Source of the DNA: JBFMHP01 sp040752855
GTDB taxonomy: Bacteria > Pseudomonadota > Gammaproteobacteria > RBG-16-57-12
Direction of reading: 5' to 3'
DNA length: 64,000 nucleotides
Assembly: GCA_040752855.1 (NCBI GenBank)
Contig: JBFMHP010000023.1
Location: forward strand, 1 to 64,000
How positions within the stretch are numbered: the stretch's first letter is position 1; each line of letters opens with the position of its first letter. Shown here piece after piece: positions 1 through 7,868 of the stretch. Under the pieces are notes generated by a model that did not search any database, was not told the DNA's origin, and saw nothing but the letters and a program-made list of their open reading frames with translations. The position numbers and the translations under genes are program-made.

Positions 1-482
1 CCACGACCACCCCCAAACCCCAGGCGCCTGTCGCCGCCGTGCAGGAGCCCAAAACGGCGCCGCCGAAGCCTGCCGAGACACCGAAGGTCGAAACCCGAGC
101 GCTGAAGATCGAGACCGCCCCGGCGGAGATCATCACCGCACTGCCCGCCGAACCGCTGGCCGAGGCCCCAGCGCCGGCGGTCCCCGCCGCCCCCGCGGAA
201 CCGGCCGCCCCCCGGCAAACACAAGCCTCGAAGGCGGAGCGTATCAACCGCGGCAAAAACCTCGCCATCGTGTGCGAGGCATGCCATGGCGTGCAGGGAC
301 GCAGCGCCAATCCGAGCACCCCAAAACTCGCCGGGCAGCATGCCGATTACCTCAGCAAGCAGCTTAGGGACTTTAAGTCGAAGCGGCGCTCCGATGCAGT
401 CATGTCGAGCATAGCGGAATCGCTGTCCGATCAGGATATGCGCGATGTCGCGGAATATTTCGCCGCGCAGAAGCGGAATTGA
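1..482 (+). CDS. Class I cytochrome c, C-terminal part (5' end outside window)
   Basis: The reading frame is open from the first bases of the window, so the true start lies upstream and only the C-terminal part is visible. It begins with a long Ala/Pro/Lys/Glu-rich segment, probably a flexible linker. A compact single-haem cytochrome c domain follows, with the haem-attachment motif CEACH and a downstream Met (in SDAVMSSIA) that could be the axial ligand. The ending DQDMRDVAEYFAAQK is typical of cytochrome c553/c4-like domains. It should be a periplasmic or membrane-tethered electron carrier; its partner is unknown. It converges with wspR, with a strong stem-loop between them. Confident as a cytochrome c, uncertain about its role. 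Confidence 0.85.
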   Translation, partial: TTTPKPQAPVAAVQEPKTAPPKPAETPKVETRALKIETAPAEIITALPAEPLAEAPAPAVPAAPAEPAAPRQTQASKAERINRGKNLAIVCEACHGVQGRSANPSTPKLAGQHADYLSKQLRDFKSKRRSDAVMSSIAESLSDQDMRDVAEYFAAQKRN

Positions 483-514
483 TCAGGAACCTAATTTAGG
501 CTGAGGTTCCGTGC

Positions 515-544
515 GCTGAAGATTCCGGAACGGAATCCTTCAGC
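515..544. terminator. Stem-loop between the convergent cytochrome and wspR genes
   Basis: GCTGAAG-ATTCCG pairs with CGGAAT-c-CTTCAGC around a GAA loop (arms 515-527 and 531-544, one bulged base). A second short inverted repeat, GGAACC/GGTTCC, lies at 486-491 and 505-510. There is no long T-run, so this is a terminator-like structure by position and stability rather than a textbook intrinsic terminator. Confidence 0.4.
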
Positions 545-587
545 TTCCTTTGGAGGCAAGGCACCCGTCCCGGGCGGCGCGGCACGA

Positions 588-1637
588 TCAATCCGCCTGC
601 GGATCTTTCGCATCCGGCACATAGACCACATAGCGATTGCGCCCCTGCTCCTTCGCCATATAGAGGGCTTTGTCGGCCATTTCCACCGCCTCCAGCGGCT
701 CCAGTCCATCGCTGACGGTGACCGTCGCCACACCGATGCTGATGGTGACATGGTCGGCCGCCCCGGAATGCCCATGGGGAATATTCTCCTGCTCCACGCT
801 CCGGCGCATCTCCTCGGCGATGATCGCGGCACCCGCAAGATCCGTTTGCGGCAAGACCGCCACGAACTCCTCCCCGCCGTAACGCGCGAACAAATCGCCC
901 GGGCGCTTGATGATCTTGCTGATGGCGCGCGCCACGCGCCGCAAACAGTCATCCCCGCCTTGATGGCCGTAGTTGTCGTTGAATTTTTTGAAATAATCGA
1001 TATCCAGCAGGATGATGGACATGGGGGCATGTTCGCGTGAGGCGCGCTTCCACTCTTGTTGCAGCACTTCGTCGAAGTGGCGGCGGTTTGCCACCCCGGT
1101 CAGCCCGTCGAGCACCGACAGGCGTTGCAGCACGGCGTTGCTTTCCTCGAGTCTGCGCCTCAGGTCCTCCAAGGCCTTAAAGGCCTCGTCGCGCTGTTTC
1201 TGCAATAGATAACTGCGCGAATGCGCCCGGATACGCGCGATCAGTTCGATTCGATCGGGCAGTTTCACGAGATAATCACTCGCGCCGTTGGTGAACGCCT
1301 GACTCTTGTCCATCGGATCGTCGCGACTGGACAAGACGATCACCGGCACATTCGCCGTGCCGGGATTGCTGCGGTAGAATCCCAACAGCGTATAGCCATC
1401 CACATCGGGCATGATCAGATCCTGCAGGATGACGGTCGGTTGGATACGCGCGGCCGTCTGCACCGCCACGGCCGGGTCGGCGCAATAGTGAAACTCGATA
1501 TCGGATTCCGTGGCCAGCATGCGGCGGATGGCCTCGGCCACCATCTTCTGATCGTCGACCAGCAGGACCACCGATTTTTGTTCTTCGGCCATCTGGCCGA
1601 TCGGCAGGAGATCAGATTTTTCGTTGCTATCACTCAT
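588..1637 (-). CDS. wspR: WspR: response regulator diguanylate cyclase
   Basis: Output protein of the Wsp pathway; it makes c-di-GMP from two GTP when its receiver is phosphorylated by WspE. The 349-residue protein has a receiver at about 20-140 with phosphoacceptor Asp73 (LQDLIMPD). A helical linker of about 140-172 follows. The GGDEF domain carries GGEEF at 254-258 and an upstream RPGD at 245-248, which fits the RxxD inhibitory site. Length and layout match Pseudomonas WspR. The start is the ATG at 1637, which overlaps the wspF stop by 8 bases; a longer frame back to 1793 lies inside wspF and is not credible. It is the last gene of the wsp operon. Confidence 0.95.
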   Translation of the reverse strand: MSDSNEKSDLLPIGQMAEEQKSVVLLVDDQKMVAEAIRRMLATESDIEFHYCADPAVAVQTAARIQPTVILQDLIMPDVDGYTLLGFYRSNPGTANVPVIVLSSRDDPMDKSQAFTNGASDYLVKLPDRIELIARIRAHSRSYLLQKQRDEAFKALEDLRRRLEESNAVLQRLSVLDGLTGVANRRHFDEVLQQEWKRASREHAPMSIILLDIDYFKKFNDNYGHQGGDDCLRRVARAISKIIKRPGDLFARYGGEEFVAVLPQTDLAGAAIIAEEMRRSVEQENIPHGHSGAADHVTISIGVATVTVSDGLEPLEAVEMADKALYMAKEQGRNRYVVYVPDAKDPQAD

Positions 1638-2670
1638 AGCCGGTGACCCTGTCAGGTTGTATTCGACACGGCTGCAGGCGCGCCAGGATGAGGCCGGCGA
1701 TTGCACTGAGCGGCAGCACGTGATCAGCCGCTCCGATTTCAACCGCTGCCCTTGGCATGCCGTATACGGCGCACGTCTCCTTGTTCTGCGCAATCGTCAG
1801 CGCGCCGGCCATTTTAAGCTGCAACAGCCCCTGAGCGCCGTCCCGGCCCATGCCGGTAAGCAACACCCCGATGACATTCCCGGACCAGTTGGCCGCGATG
1901 CTGTTGAAAAACACATCGACGGACGGACGGTAAACCAACGACTTCGGCTCCGATTCATACTTGAAGCACTGCCGGTCGGTCAGCGTCAGGTGATTGTTCG
2001 TGGCGGCCACATACACCGTCGCCGCGCGGGCCGTTTCACCTTCCTGCGCCATCTTCACCTTGAGCTTGGTTTGGTTTCCAAGCCAAGCGATCAATCCCGG
2101 CGCAAAGGATTCATCGATATGCTGCACGACGACAACCGATGCCGGCAGATCATCCGGGAGGTGTCTGATGATTTCCGCCACAGCGTGCGGCCCTCCGGTG
2201 GATGCGCCGATCGCCAGCATGACCTGAACGCCAGGCCCGCTACCGCGCGCCGCGAATTTCCGTTTGCGCCGATCCGCCTTGAGCAAACGCTCAATCGTGC
2301 GCAATTTCTGAATGAAATCGTCCTTGCCGGCGTGCTGTCCGGAAAGCCCCAGCACCGGCGTGCTGACGGCGTCCAAGGCCCCGGCGCCCATGGCCTCGAA
2401 AACCAGCGAGGCGTTTTCATTGACCGATGAGGTGACTACCAGTATTGGACATGGCGTCTCGCTCATGATGATGCGGGTCGCCTCCGCTCCATTGAGGTCA
2501 GGCATCACCATATCCATCAAAATCAGATCCGGCGGGTCCCGCCGGCAAGACTCGACTGCCTCGCGCCCGGACGCGGCGATCCAGGCAACCTCGTGGGCCT
2601 GCTGCTCAACAATCAGTCTGCGCAGCGCTTCCACCGCCAAGGGCAGATCGTTGACAATCGCAATTCTCAC
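1630..2670 (-). CDS. wspF: WspF: CheB-type methylesterase
   Basis: Receptor methylesterase that should reset WspA by removing methyl groups added by WspC; in Pseudomonas its loss locks the pathway on. The 346-residue protein has an N-terminal receiver with Asp53 (LILMDMVMPD), a linker, and the CheB catalytic domain. The catalytic residues are visible: Ser in GASTGGP, His in VVQHID and Asp in TGMGRDGA. The start is a GTG at 2670 with a GTGA overlap on the wspE stop, implying translational coupling. Position between wspE and wspR identifies it as WspF rather than a general CheB; another cheB is at 20333-21394. Confidence 0.95.
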   Translation of the reverse strand: MRIAIVNDLPLAVEALRRLIVEQQAHEVAWIAASGREAVESCRRDPPDLILMDMVMPDLNGAEATRIIMSETPCPILVVTSSVNENASLVFEAMGAGALDAVSTPVLGLSGQHAGKDDFIQKLRTIERLLKADRRKRKFAARGSGPGVQVMLAIGASTGGPHAVAEIIRHLPDDLPASVVVVQHIDESFAPGLIAWLGNQTKLKVKMAQEGETARAATVYVAATNNHLTLTDRQCFKYESEPKSLVYRPSVDVFFNSIAANWSGNVIGVLLTGMGRDGAQGLLQLKMAGALTIAQNKETCAVYGMPRAAVEIGAADHVLPLSAIAGLILARLQPCRIQPDRVTGYE

Positions 2671-5414
2671 TTCACAGCCTCGCCGATCAAGTCAAAAACC
2701 GCGTGTAGGAATGAATCATCATGAAAGCTACCCTTGGTCAGGTAATAATCCGCGCCGGCTTCCATGCCGCGCTTGCGATCTTCCGAGCGATCCTTGTATG
2801 ACACAATGATGACCGGGGTTGCGGCAAAACGGGCATGTCCTTTAATCATCTTAACAAGCTCGATGCCATCCATGCGCGGCATGTCGATGTCGGTGATAAC
2901 CAAATCGTACGCCCCGGAGCGCACCGCATTCCAGCCGTCGACCCCGTCCACCGCCACATCCACCCGATAGCCGGCCTTGGTGAGCAGCTTGCGCTCGATC
3001 TCCCGCACAGTAATAGAATCGTCAACAATCAGGATTCTATTAATTTCGAGCGCGTCGCCCTGGCGCTGTTCGGTGCGAACGCGCGAAATACGTCCGCCTT
3101 TCACCAGAGCATCGATGGTCTTGACCAGGTCGTCCACATCGATGATGAAGACGGTGCTGCCGTCCTCCAGCAAGGCATAAGCGCTTACGTTCTGGTGCCG
3201 CCCAAGCCGCCGGTCGATGTTCTGCACCGCAAGTTCCCGCTGGCCGAGAACGGTGTCGACCACGACACCGTAAACATGAGTGTGGTCAGAGATCACGACA
3301 ATGGTAAGCTCCTCGCGGGAGCGCGCCGCCTCATCGAGTTCCAGGGCCTCCGCGCAGGAAAGGATGCCAATCTGCTGCCCGTCAATGGAAACGTACTGAT
3401 GGCCTTCGACCAGTTCGACCTCTGCGGCGGGCGTTCGCAGCACGCGCATGATGCGCGAAAGCGGAAACGCGTAATGCTCCTCAGCGATCACGGCGACCAG
3501 CGTCGACATCACAGACAGCGTGAGCGGAAGCTTCAGACTGAACTTCGTCCCCCGACCCAGCGCCGTAGACACCTTGATCGAACCATGCAACGCCTGGATC
3601 GCATCGCGCACGACATCCAGCCCGACTCCTCTGCCCGAGAGCTCGGTCACATTGTCGCGCGTGCTGAATCCGGGCAAAAACATGAATTCCAACAGCTCCC
3701 CGTCCGAAAGCGAGGACACCACCTCCGGCGCGGCCAGGTTTTTCTGCACGACTTTGCGCCGTATCGCGGCCACATCGATTCCGGCCCCGTCATCCTCGAT
3801 GGTAATCAGCAGCATGCCCTCGACGTGGGCCGCCGATAACACGATGGTGCCGGTCTCGGGCTTGCCAAGCGCGCGGCGGCGGTCCGGCAGCTCGATCGCG
3901 TGGTCGAGCGCGTTGCGCAGCAGGTGATTCAGTGACGCCTCGATCTTTTCCAGGACATCCCGGTCGACCTGCGTGGTTTCGCCGCGAATCTGAAACGAGA
4001 CTTTTTTGTCGAGCGATTTGGCGATATCACGCACCATGCGGCGGAAATTCTGCACGCCGTCGTGAAACGGACGCATCTTGGTCCTGATCGCCTCCTTGTG
4101 CAACTTATCGGCGAGATGACAGATTCTCTGCTCGTATAGATCGGCATCCGAGATCTGGTTGGTGATGCGCTGCTGGCAATCATTCACCTTGCGCGTAACT
4201 TCAGTGAGTTTCTCCAGCAGGTGGCGCGGCCCTTGAAATTCCCGCATCTCATCGCGCACTTTGCCAAGCAGCGTCATGATCTCGCCTTGCTGACGCTTGA
4301 GTTGGGTCAGCGCGTCGAGATAGCCGTGCAAGTGGCCGGCTTCAACCTTTACCTCACCGGCCAGTCCCATCATGCGGTCCCAGCGCTCGGCGGTGACTTT
4401 GAGCACCCGGCCTGGCTCATGATTGCGCGCCTGTTCCGCGCCGCCGGCCAGGACGGCCGTTTCTTTCTCCTGCAACTGCGTAACGCCGGGCAAAGTCGCA
4501 TCAACGCCAGCGGACGCCGCAGCAGACGGCGGGTTTTCCCGCGGCTTGAACCGTCCCTGGGCCAATGCAGACAGATCCGCGACCAGGCGCGCGGCCTCCT
4601 GATCGCAACCGGGCTGCTGCGCCAAGACCTCCAGGGGCAATATCGAAATATCCTTGATGACATCCACCGACTTCAGCAGCAGATCCACGGCCTCGGGTGT
4701 GAGGGTGAGCAGTTTTTTCTGCGCGGCAACGAAGACATCCTCCATCTGATGGGAAAGCTCTTGCACCGCACGCACCCCCGCCAGCTTGGCGGCACCTTTG
4801 ATTGAATGGGCGGCGCGCATCAGCGACTGCATCAGCGACTCATCCGCTCCGCCTTCGCAGGCGAGCAGATTGGCGATCAGGGAGCGCGTATGAATGTCCA
4901 CTTCCTCGCAGAAAAGCGCGAGCATCTGGGAATCGATCAAGGCCCCGGCATGATGCTTTTCCGCTGCCTCCGCATCGCTTTCTTTGGCTGGCTTGGCCTT
5001 GTCCGCTGCCGGCGCCAGCGCGGCCTCAAGAGCGGCCATGGCGGAAATGAGCTCGTTGAGGCCGGCGAACGCGCCGAGTTCGGTCGACGTCAGTTCGCTC
5101 TCCGGCAATGAAATCGTGCGCCGCAAAAGTCCGATCAGGCGCTGCAGGCCATCGATCCCCTCGGCGCTCAGCACTGCGCCTGCCTCCATGACACGGTTCA
5201 AATAGCACTCTGTCTTCAGCGCCATCTGCTCGATCACGCCGAGGCCGACCAGACGCGCCGCGCCTTTGATCGAGTGCACGGTGCGATGCACCAGCCCGAC
5301 GCCGCTGGGTGTATGGCAAGCCTGCACCGCCTGTTCCAGAAGGGTGAGTTGCCGCGTCATTTCGACGCGAAACAGCTCGAGCATGCTCACTGGTTCTTGG
5401 CCGGTTTCGCTCAC
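2667..5414 (-). CDS. wspE: WspE: hybrid CheA-type histidine kinase with two Hpt domains
   Basis: Central kinase of the Wsp array, expected to phosphorylate WspR and WspF. With the GTG at 5414 (GTGA overlap with the wspD stop) the protein has 915 residues; an ATG at 5384 is the alternative. There are two Hpt modules: HSIKGAARL with His47 and HSIKGAAKL with His203. Then come a CheA dimerisation helix region, a HATPase domain (N-box HLLRNALDHAI near 498-507, DDGAGID, GRGVGLD), a CheW-like domain at about 630-770, and a C-terminal receiver (about 790-915, Asp842 in ITDIDMP). The duplicated Hpt is the unusual part; one Hpt is usual in WspE as I know it. Confidence 0.95.
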   Translation of the reverse strand: MSETGQEPVSMLELFRVEMTRQLTLLEQAVQACHTPSGVGLVHRTVHSIKGAARLVGLGVIEQMALKTECYLNRVMEAGAVLSAEGIDGLQRLIGLLRRTISLPESELTSTELGAFAGLNELISAMAALEAALAPAADKAKPAKESDAEAAEKHHAGALIDSQMLALFCEEVDIHTRSLIANLLACEGGADESLMQSLMRAAHSIKGAAKLAGVRAVQELSHQMEDVFVAAQKKLLTLTPEAVDLLLKSVDVIKDISILPLEVLAQQPGCDQEAARLVADLSALAQGRFKPRENPPSAAASAGVDATLPGVTQLQEKETAVLAGGAEQARNHEPGRVLKVTAERWDRMMGLAGEVKVEAGHLHGYLDALTQLKRQQGEIMTLLGKVRDEMREFQGPRHLLEKLTEVTRKVNDCQQRITNQISDADLYEQRICHLADKLHKEAIRTKMRPFHDGVQNFRRMVRDIAKSLDKKVSFQIRGETTQVDRDVLEKIEASLNHLLRNALDHAIELPDRRRALGKPETGTIVLSAAHVEGMLLITIEDDGAGIDVAAIRRKVVQKNLAAPEVVSSLSDGELLEFMFLPGFSTRDNVTELSGRGVGLDVVRDAIQALHGSIKVSTALGRGTKFSLKLPLTLSVMSTLVAVIAEEHYAFPLSRIMRVLRTPAAEVELVEGHQYVSIDGQQIGILSCAEALELDEAARSREELTIVVISDHTHVYGVVVDTVLGQRELAVQNIDRRLGRHQNVSAYALLEDGSTVFIIDVDDLVKTIDALVKGGRISRVRTEQRQGDALEINRILIVDDSITVREIERKLLTKAGYRVDVAVDGVDGWNAVRSGAYDLVITDIDMPRMDGIELVKMIKGHARFAATPVIIVSYKDRSEDRKRGMEAGADYYLTKGSFHDDSFLHAVFDLIGEAVK

Positions 5415-6088
5415 GCCAAGCTCCTCGCAATGACGGAAAACAATAGCTCGTGATCGATCCAGCCGACACGCTGCCGTCTCCACTCGAACATACCGCGCAT
5501 GAAACTCAGATCGCCCCCCCGCACCGTATCCGGCAGGGGCAATAGCTCGTTCTCCGCGCATTGGCGCACTTCGCCGATTTCGTCCGCCACAAAAATATAG
5601 TTCTCGTTCTGGTAGTGCGCCACGATCAAGCGCCGTCGATCCGGCTCCGGTGAATTCTCGCCGTGCGACGCCCCCCCGTCGATCTTCATGATGTGCCGCA
5701 AGGAGAAACACAGATCAATTTCCCCGGAGATGTTCACGATGCCGGCAAGAAATGCATTGCGATTGTGGGGAATCCGCTGCACCGGGCGATTTTTGGCGAT
5801 TTCCCTGACCTGCCGGGTCGCAAACGCCATCCACTCATTTGCCACTCTGAATACGATCACCGCCTGTCCGGCGCTTTTCTCCAGTTGCTTTTCCTCCGCC
5901 AAGCGTCGTGTCAATTCAGCGCAATAGTCCTGCGGCAACTCCTTGCGAAACACGGTTTGACTGCCTTCGTGGAAGACCTCGCAGTTGTGACAATGGATAA
6001 CCTCGGAGAGCAACGGGCACTTCGTCTCGCTCCGCCCCCACACCCCGATCCTGTTCCAACACCCTTCGCTGATCAACTTATCCATCAT
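5411..6088 (-). CDS. wspD: WspD: CheW-like coupling protein with N-terminal Cys motif
   Basis: Scaffold protein linking receptor and kinase in the Wsp array. The 225-residue protein has a CheW domain from about residue 70. In front is a Cys-rich stretch (CWNRIGVWG, then CPLL and HCHNCEVF), which is the hallmark of WspD proteins and might bind a metal. It starts 4 bases after the wspC stop with two consecutive ATG codons (6088, 6085). It ends with TGA inside the GTGA start overlap of wspE. The Cys motif separates it clearly from WspB. Confidence 0.93.
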   Translation of the reverse strand: MMDKLISEGCWNRIGVWGRSETKCPLLSEVIHCHNCEVFHEGSQTVFRKELPQDYCAELTRRLAEEKQLEKSAGQAVIVFRVANEWMAFATRQVREIAKNRPVQRIPHNRNAFLAGIVNISGEIDLCFSLRHIMKIDGGASHGENSPEPDRRRLIVAHYQNENYIFVADEIGEVRQCAENELLPLPDTVRGGDLSFMRGMFEWRRQRVGWIDHELLFSVIARSLA

Positions 6089-6092
6089 CCAC

Positions 6093-7391
6093 TCATCGTT
6101 TATCCGCGGTCATACGCTGCATCACCCGCTCCGCACGCTGATAATAGCGCTGGGCGAGCGCGCCATTTCCTTGGCCGTGCTCGATCTGATGCAATTGCAA
6201 CAGCGCTGGATAATAGTCCGGATCGAGATAGATTGTTTTTTTAAAACTCGCCCTGGCGCCGTCCACATCGGCATTGCGTAAGCAGATCAGGCCAAGATAA
6301 TAAAAGGCATGGCTGGTATTTTCAGGAGAGTTTTCCATGATCCAAGCGCATTGTTGGCTCAGTTCACGGAAATCCTTGCGCTGGAAACTGGCTTCGAGCC
6401 GTTCTACCAGGCTCGGCTGGGTTTGCTCGCCGCGCACTGGTTCCCGCCCGGCCGTTGGCGGCGCGGCCTGTGTGACAGGCCCGTGGTTCTGCCCGGCGAT
6501 GATGCGGCGCTGCTCCTGCAGCTGACGAATCATGTCCAGACTGCGTTGGGCGATGCTGGCCTTCGGCTCACCCGCCGTTGGCGCGGGTTCCTGCTTGCCC
6601 GAGGTTTTGACATAAGCAAATGATCGGCTGGCGCCGTATCGTGCAAATTCAGTGGGTGGCACGGAGGCCGTTTCCGCATGACCGACAAACAGCAATCCGC
6701 CTTTCACGAGCGCCGCCGACAATTTTCGGATAGCGATGTCCTTGACCTCCTTGTCAAAGTAAATCAACAGGTTTCTGCAGAATACGACGTCATATTGGCC
6801 TTCCCGGTCGATCAATTCATCAGTGTGGATATTCGCCTGGGTGAATTCCACACACGATTTGACCGACTCGGAAAGGTGATATGCGTTGTCGGCTTTGGTG
6901 AAATATTTCAGTTTGTAGTATTCATCACAACCGCGGAAGGAGTATTCCGTGTAGATGCCTTGTCTGGCCATGACCAGCAAGGGCTCGGAGATATCGTGCG
7001 CCTTGATTGTAAAGTCGGTTTTTTTCACCCCGCTCTCCAGCAATGCCATGGCAATTGAATACGGTTCCTCCCCGGTCGAGCTCGGTATGCTCAGTATCCT
7101 GATGACCTTCCCCGGCTGTAGCGCGTTCAATTTCCTGACGTACTCCACCAGCGCGCTGAACGGCTCTCGGTCGCGAAAAAACGATGTCTCCGGAATGACC
7201 ACGGCCTCGATCAGGCACTTGATTTCATCCGCATCACTGGTCAAATGAGCCAGATACTCGGAGATGCCCGCCGCCTGGATCACCAGCATTCTGCTGCTGA
7301 CCGCACGCCGTATCACGTCATGGCCGATCGAACTCGGATTCAGTCCGATGGCCTGGCGCAGAAGGCTGGCGATGGTCTCGATTTCCGTCAT
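6093..7391 (-). CDS. wspC: WspC: CheR-type methyltransferase with C-terminal TPR region
   Basis: S-adenosylmethionine-dependent methyltransferase expected to methylate glutamates of WspA. In this 432-residue protein the CheR N-terminal helical domain is at about 1-80 and the catalytic Rossmann domain at about 85-270, with SAM-site features such as STGEEPYSIA and FCRNLLIYFD. A Gln/Pro-rich linker and a C-terminal TPR-like region (about 330-420, including AFYYLGLICLRNADVDGA) follow. A TPR extension is typical of WspC and other CheR proteins that do not use a receptor pentapeptide. The start overlaps the wspB stop by ATGA. Confidence 0.94.
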   Translation of the reverse strand: MTEIETIASLLRQAIGLNPSSIGHDVIRRAVSSRMLVIQAAGISEYLAHLTSDADEIKCLIEAVVIPETSFFRDREPFSALVEYVRKLNALQPGKVIRILSIPSSTGEEPYSIAMALLESGVKKTDFTIKAHDISEPLLVMARQGIYTEYSFRGCDEYYKLKYFTKADNAYHLSESVKSCVEFTQANIHTDELIDREGQYDVVFCRNLLIYFDKEVKDIAIRKLSAALVKGGLLFVGHAETASVPPTEFARYGASRSFAYVKTSGKQEPAPTAGEPKASIAQRSLDMIRQLQEQRRIIAGQNHGPVTQAAPPTAGREPVRGEQTQPSLVERLEASFQRKDFRELSQQCAWIMENSPENTSHAFYYLGLICLRNADVDGARASFKKTIYLDPDYYPALLQLHQIEHGQGNGALAQRYYQRAERVMQRMTADKR

Positions 7392-7858
7392 GCCACACAG
7401 CCTGGGTCAGCCTTTGCAAACAGTAGCGGATACGCGTCCTCTGGCAGCACATCGGCCAACGCGATCTCCTGGTACATCTCGCCATGGCGGATCGCCACCT
7501 TGCCGAGGTAGCCGGCCGCATTGATCTCAATCCCGGAGGATTGAAAATCAGTTTCATTGAATGCCAGCGTTTCGAGCGCGTTTTCCACCAACACCCCCAG
7601 CGTGATGCCCCCGTGGGTCGGGTGCGTATATTCACACACCAGTATCCGGGTTCCGAGCCTGGCTTGTGCGACTTCTCCGGCGAGCAGCATGCTCGCATCG
7701 ATCACCGGAATGCATTCGCCCCGGTAGTTCATGATGCCGGCGATATAGCGCGGCGCCTGCGGAGCCGCCTTCATTTTCACGCATGGAACCACCTCCACGA
7801 TGGTCGCAACATCGACCAGATAGCGATCCCCTTTGACTTCAAACCGAACGTAGAGCAT
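7388..7858 (-). CDS. wspB: WspB: CheW-type coupling protein
   Basis: First coupling protein of the Wsp array: a single CheW domain of 156 residues with the usual core (LVDVATIVEVVP, YIAGIMNYRGECIPVID, LGVLVENALETL). It should sit with WspD between WspA hairpin tips and WspE. It starts 10 bases after the wspA stop and ends in an ATGA overlap with wspC, so all seven wsp genes are tightly packed. It lacks the Cys motif of WspD, which fixes its identity together with its position. Confidence 0.92.
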   Translation of the reverse strand: MLYVRFEVKGDRYLVDVATIVEVVPCVKMKAAPQAPRYIAGIMNYRGECIPVIDASMLLAGEVAQARLGTRILVCEYTHPTHGGITLGVLVENALETLAFNETDFQSSGIEINAAGYLGKVAIRHGEMYQEIALADVLPEDAYPLLFAKADPGCVA

Positions 7859-7868
7859 TGCAATTCCA

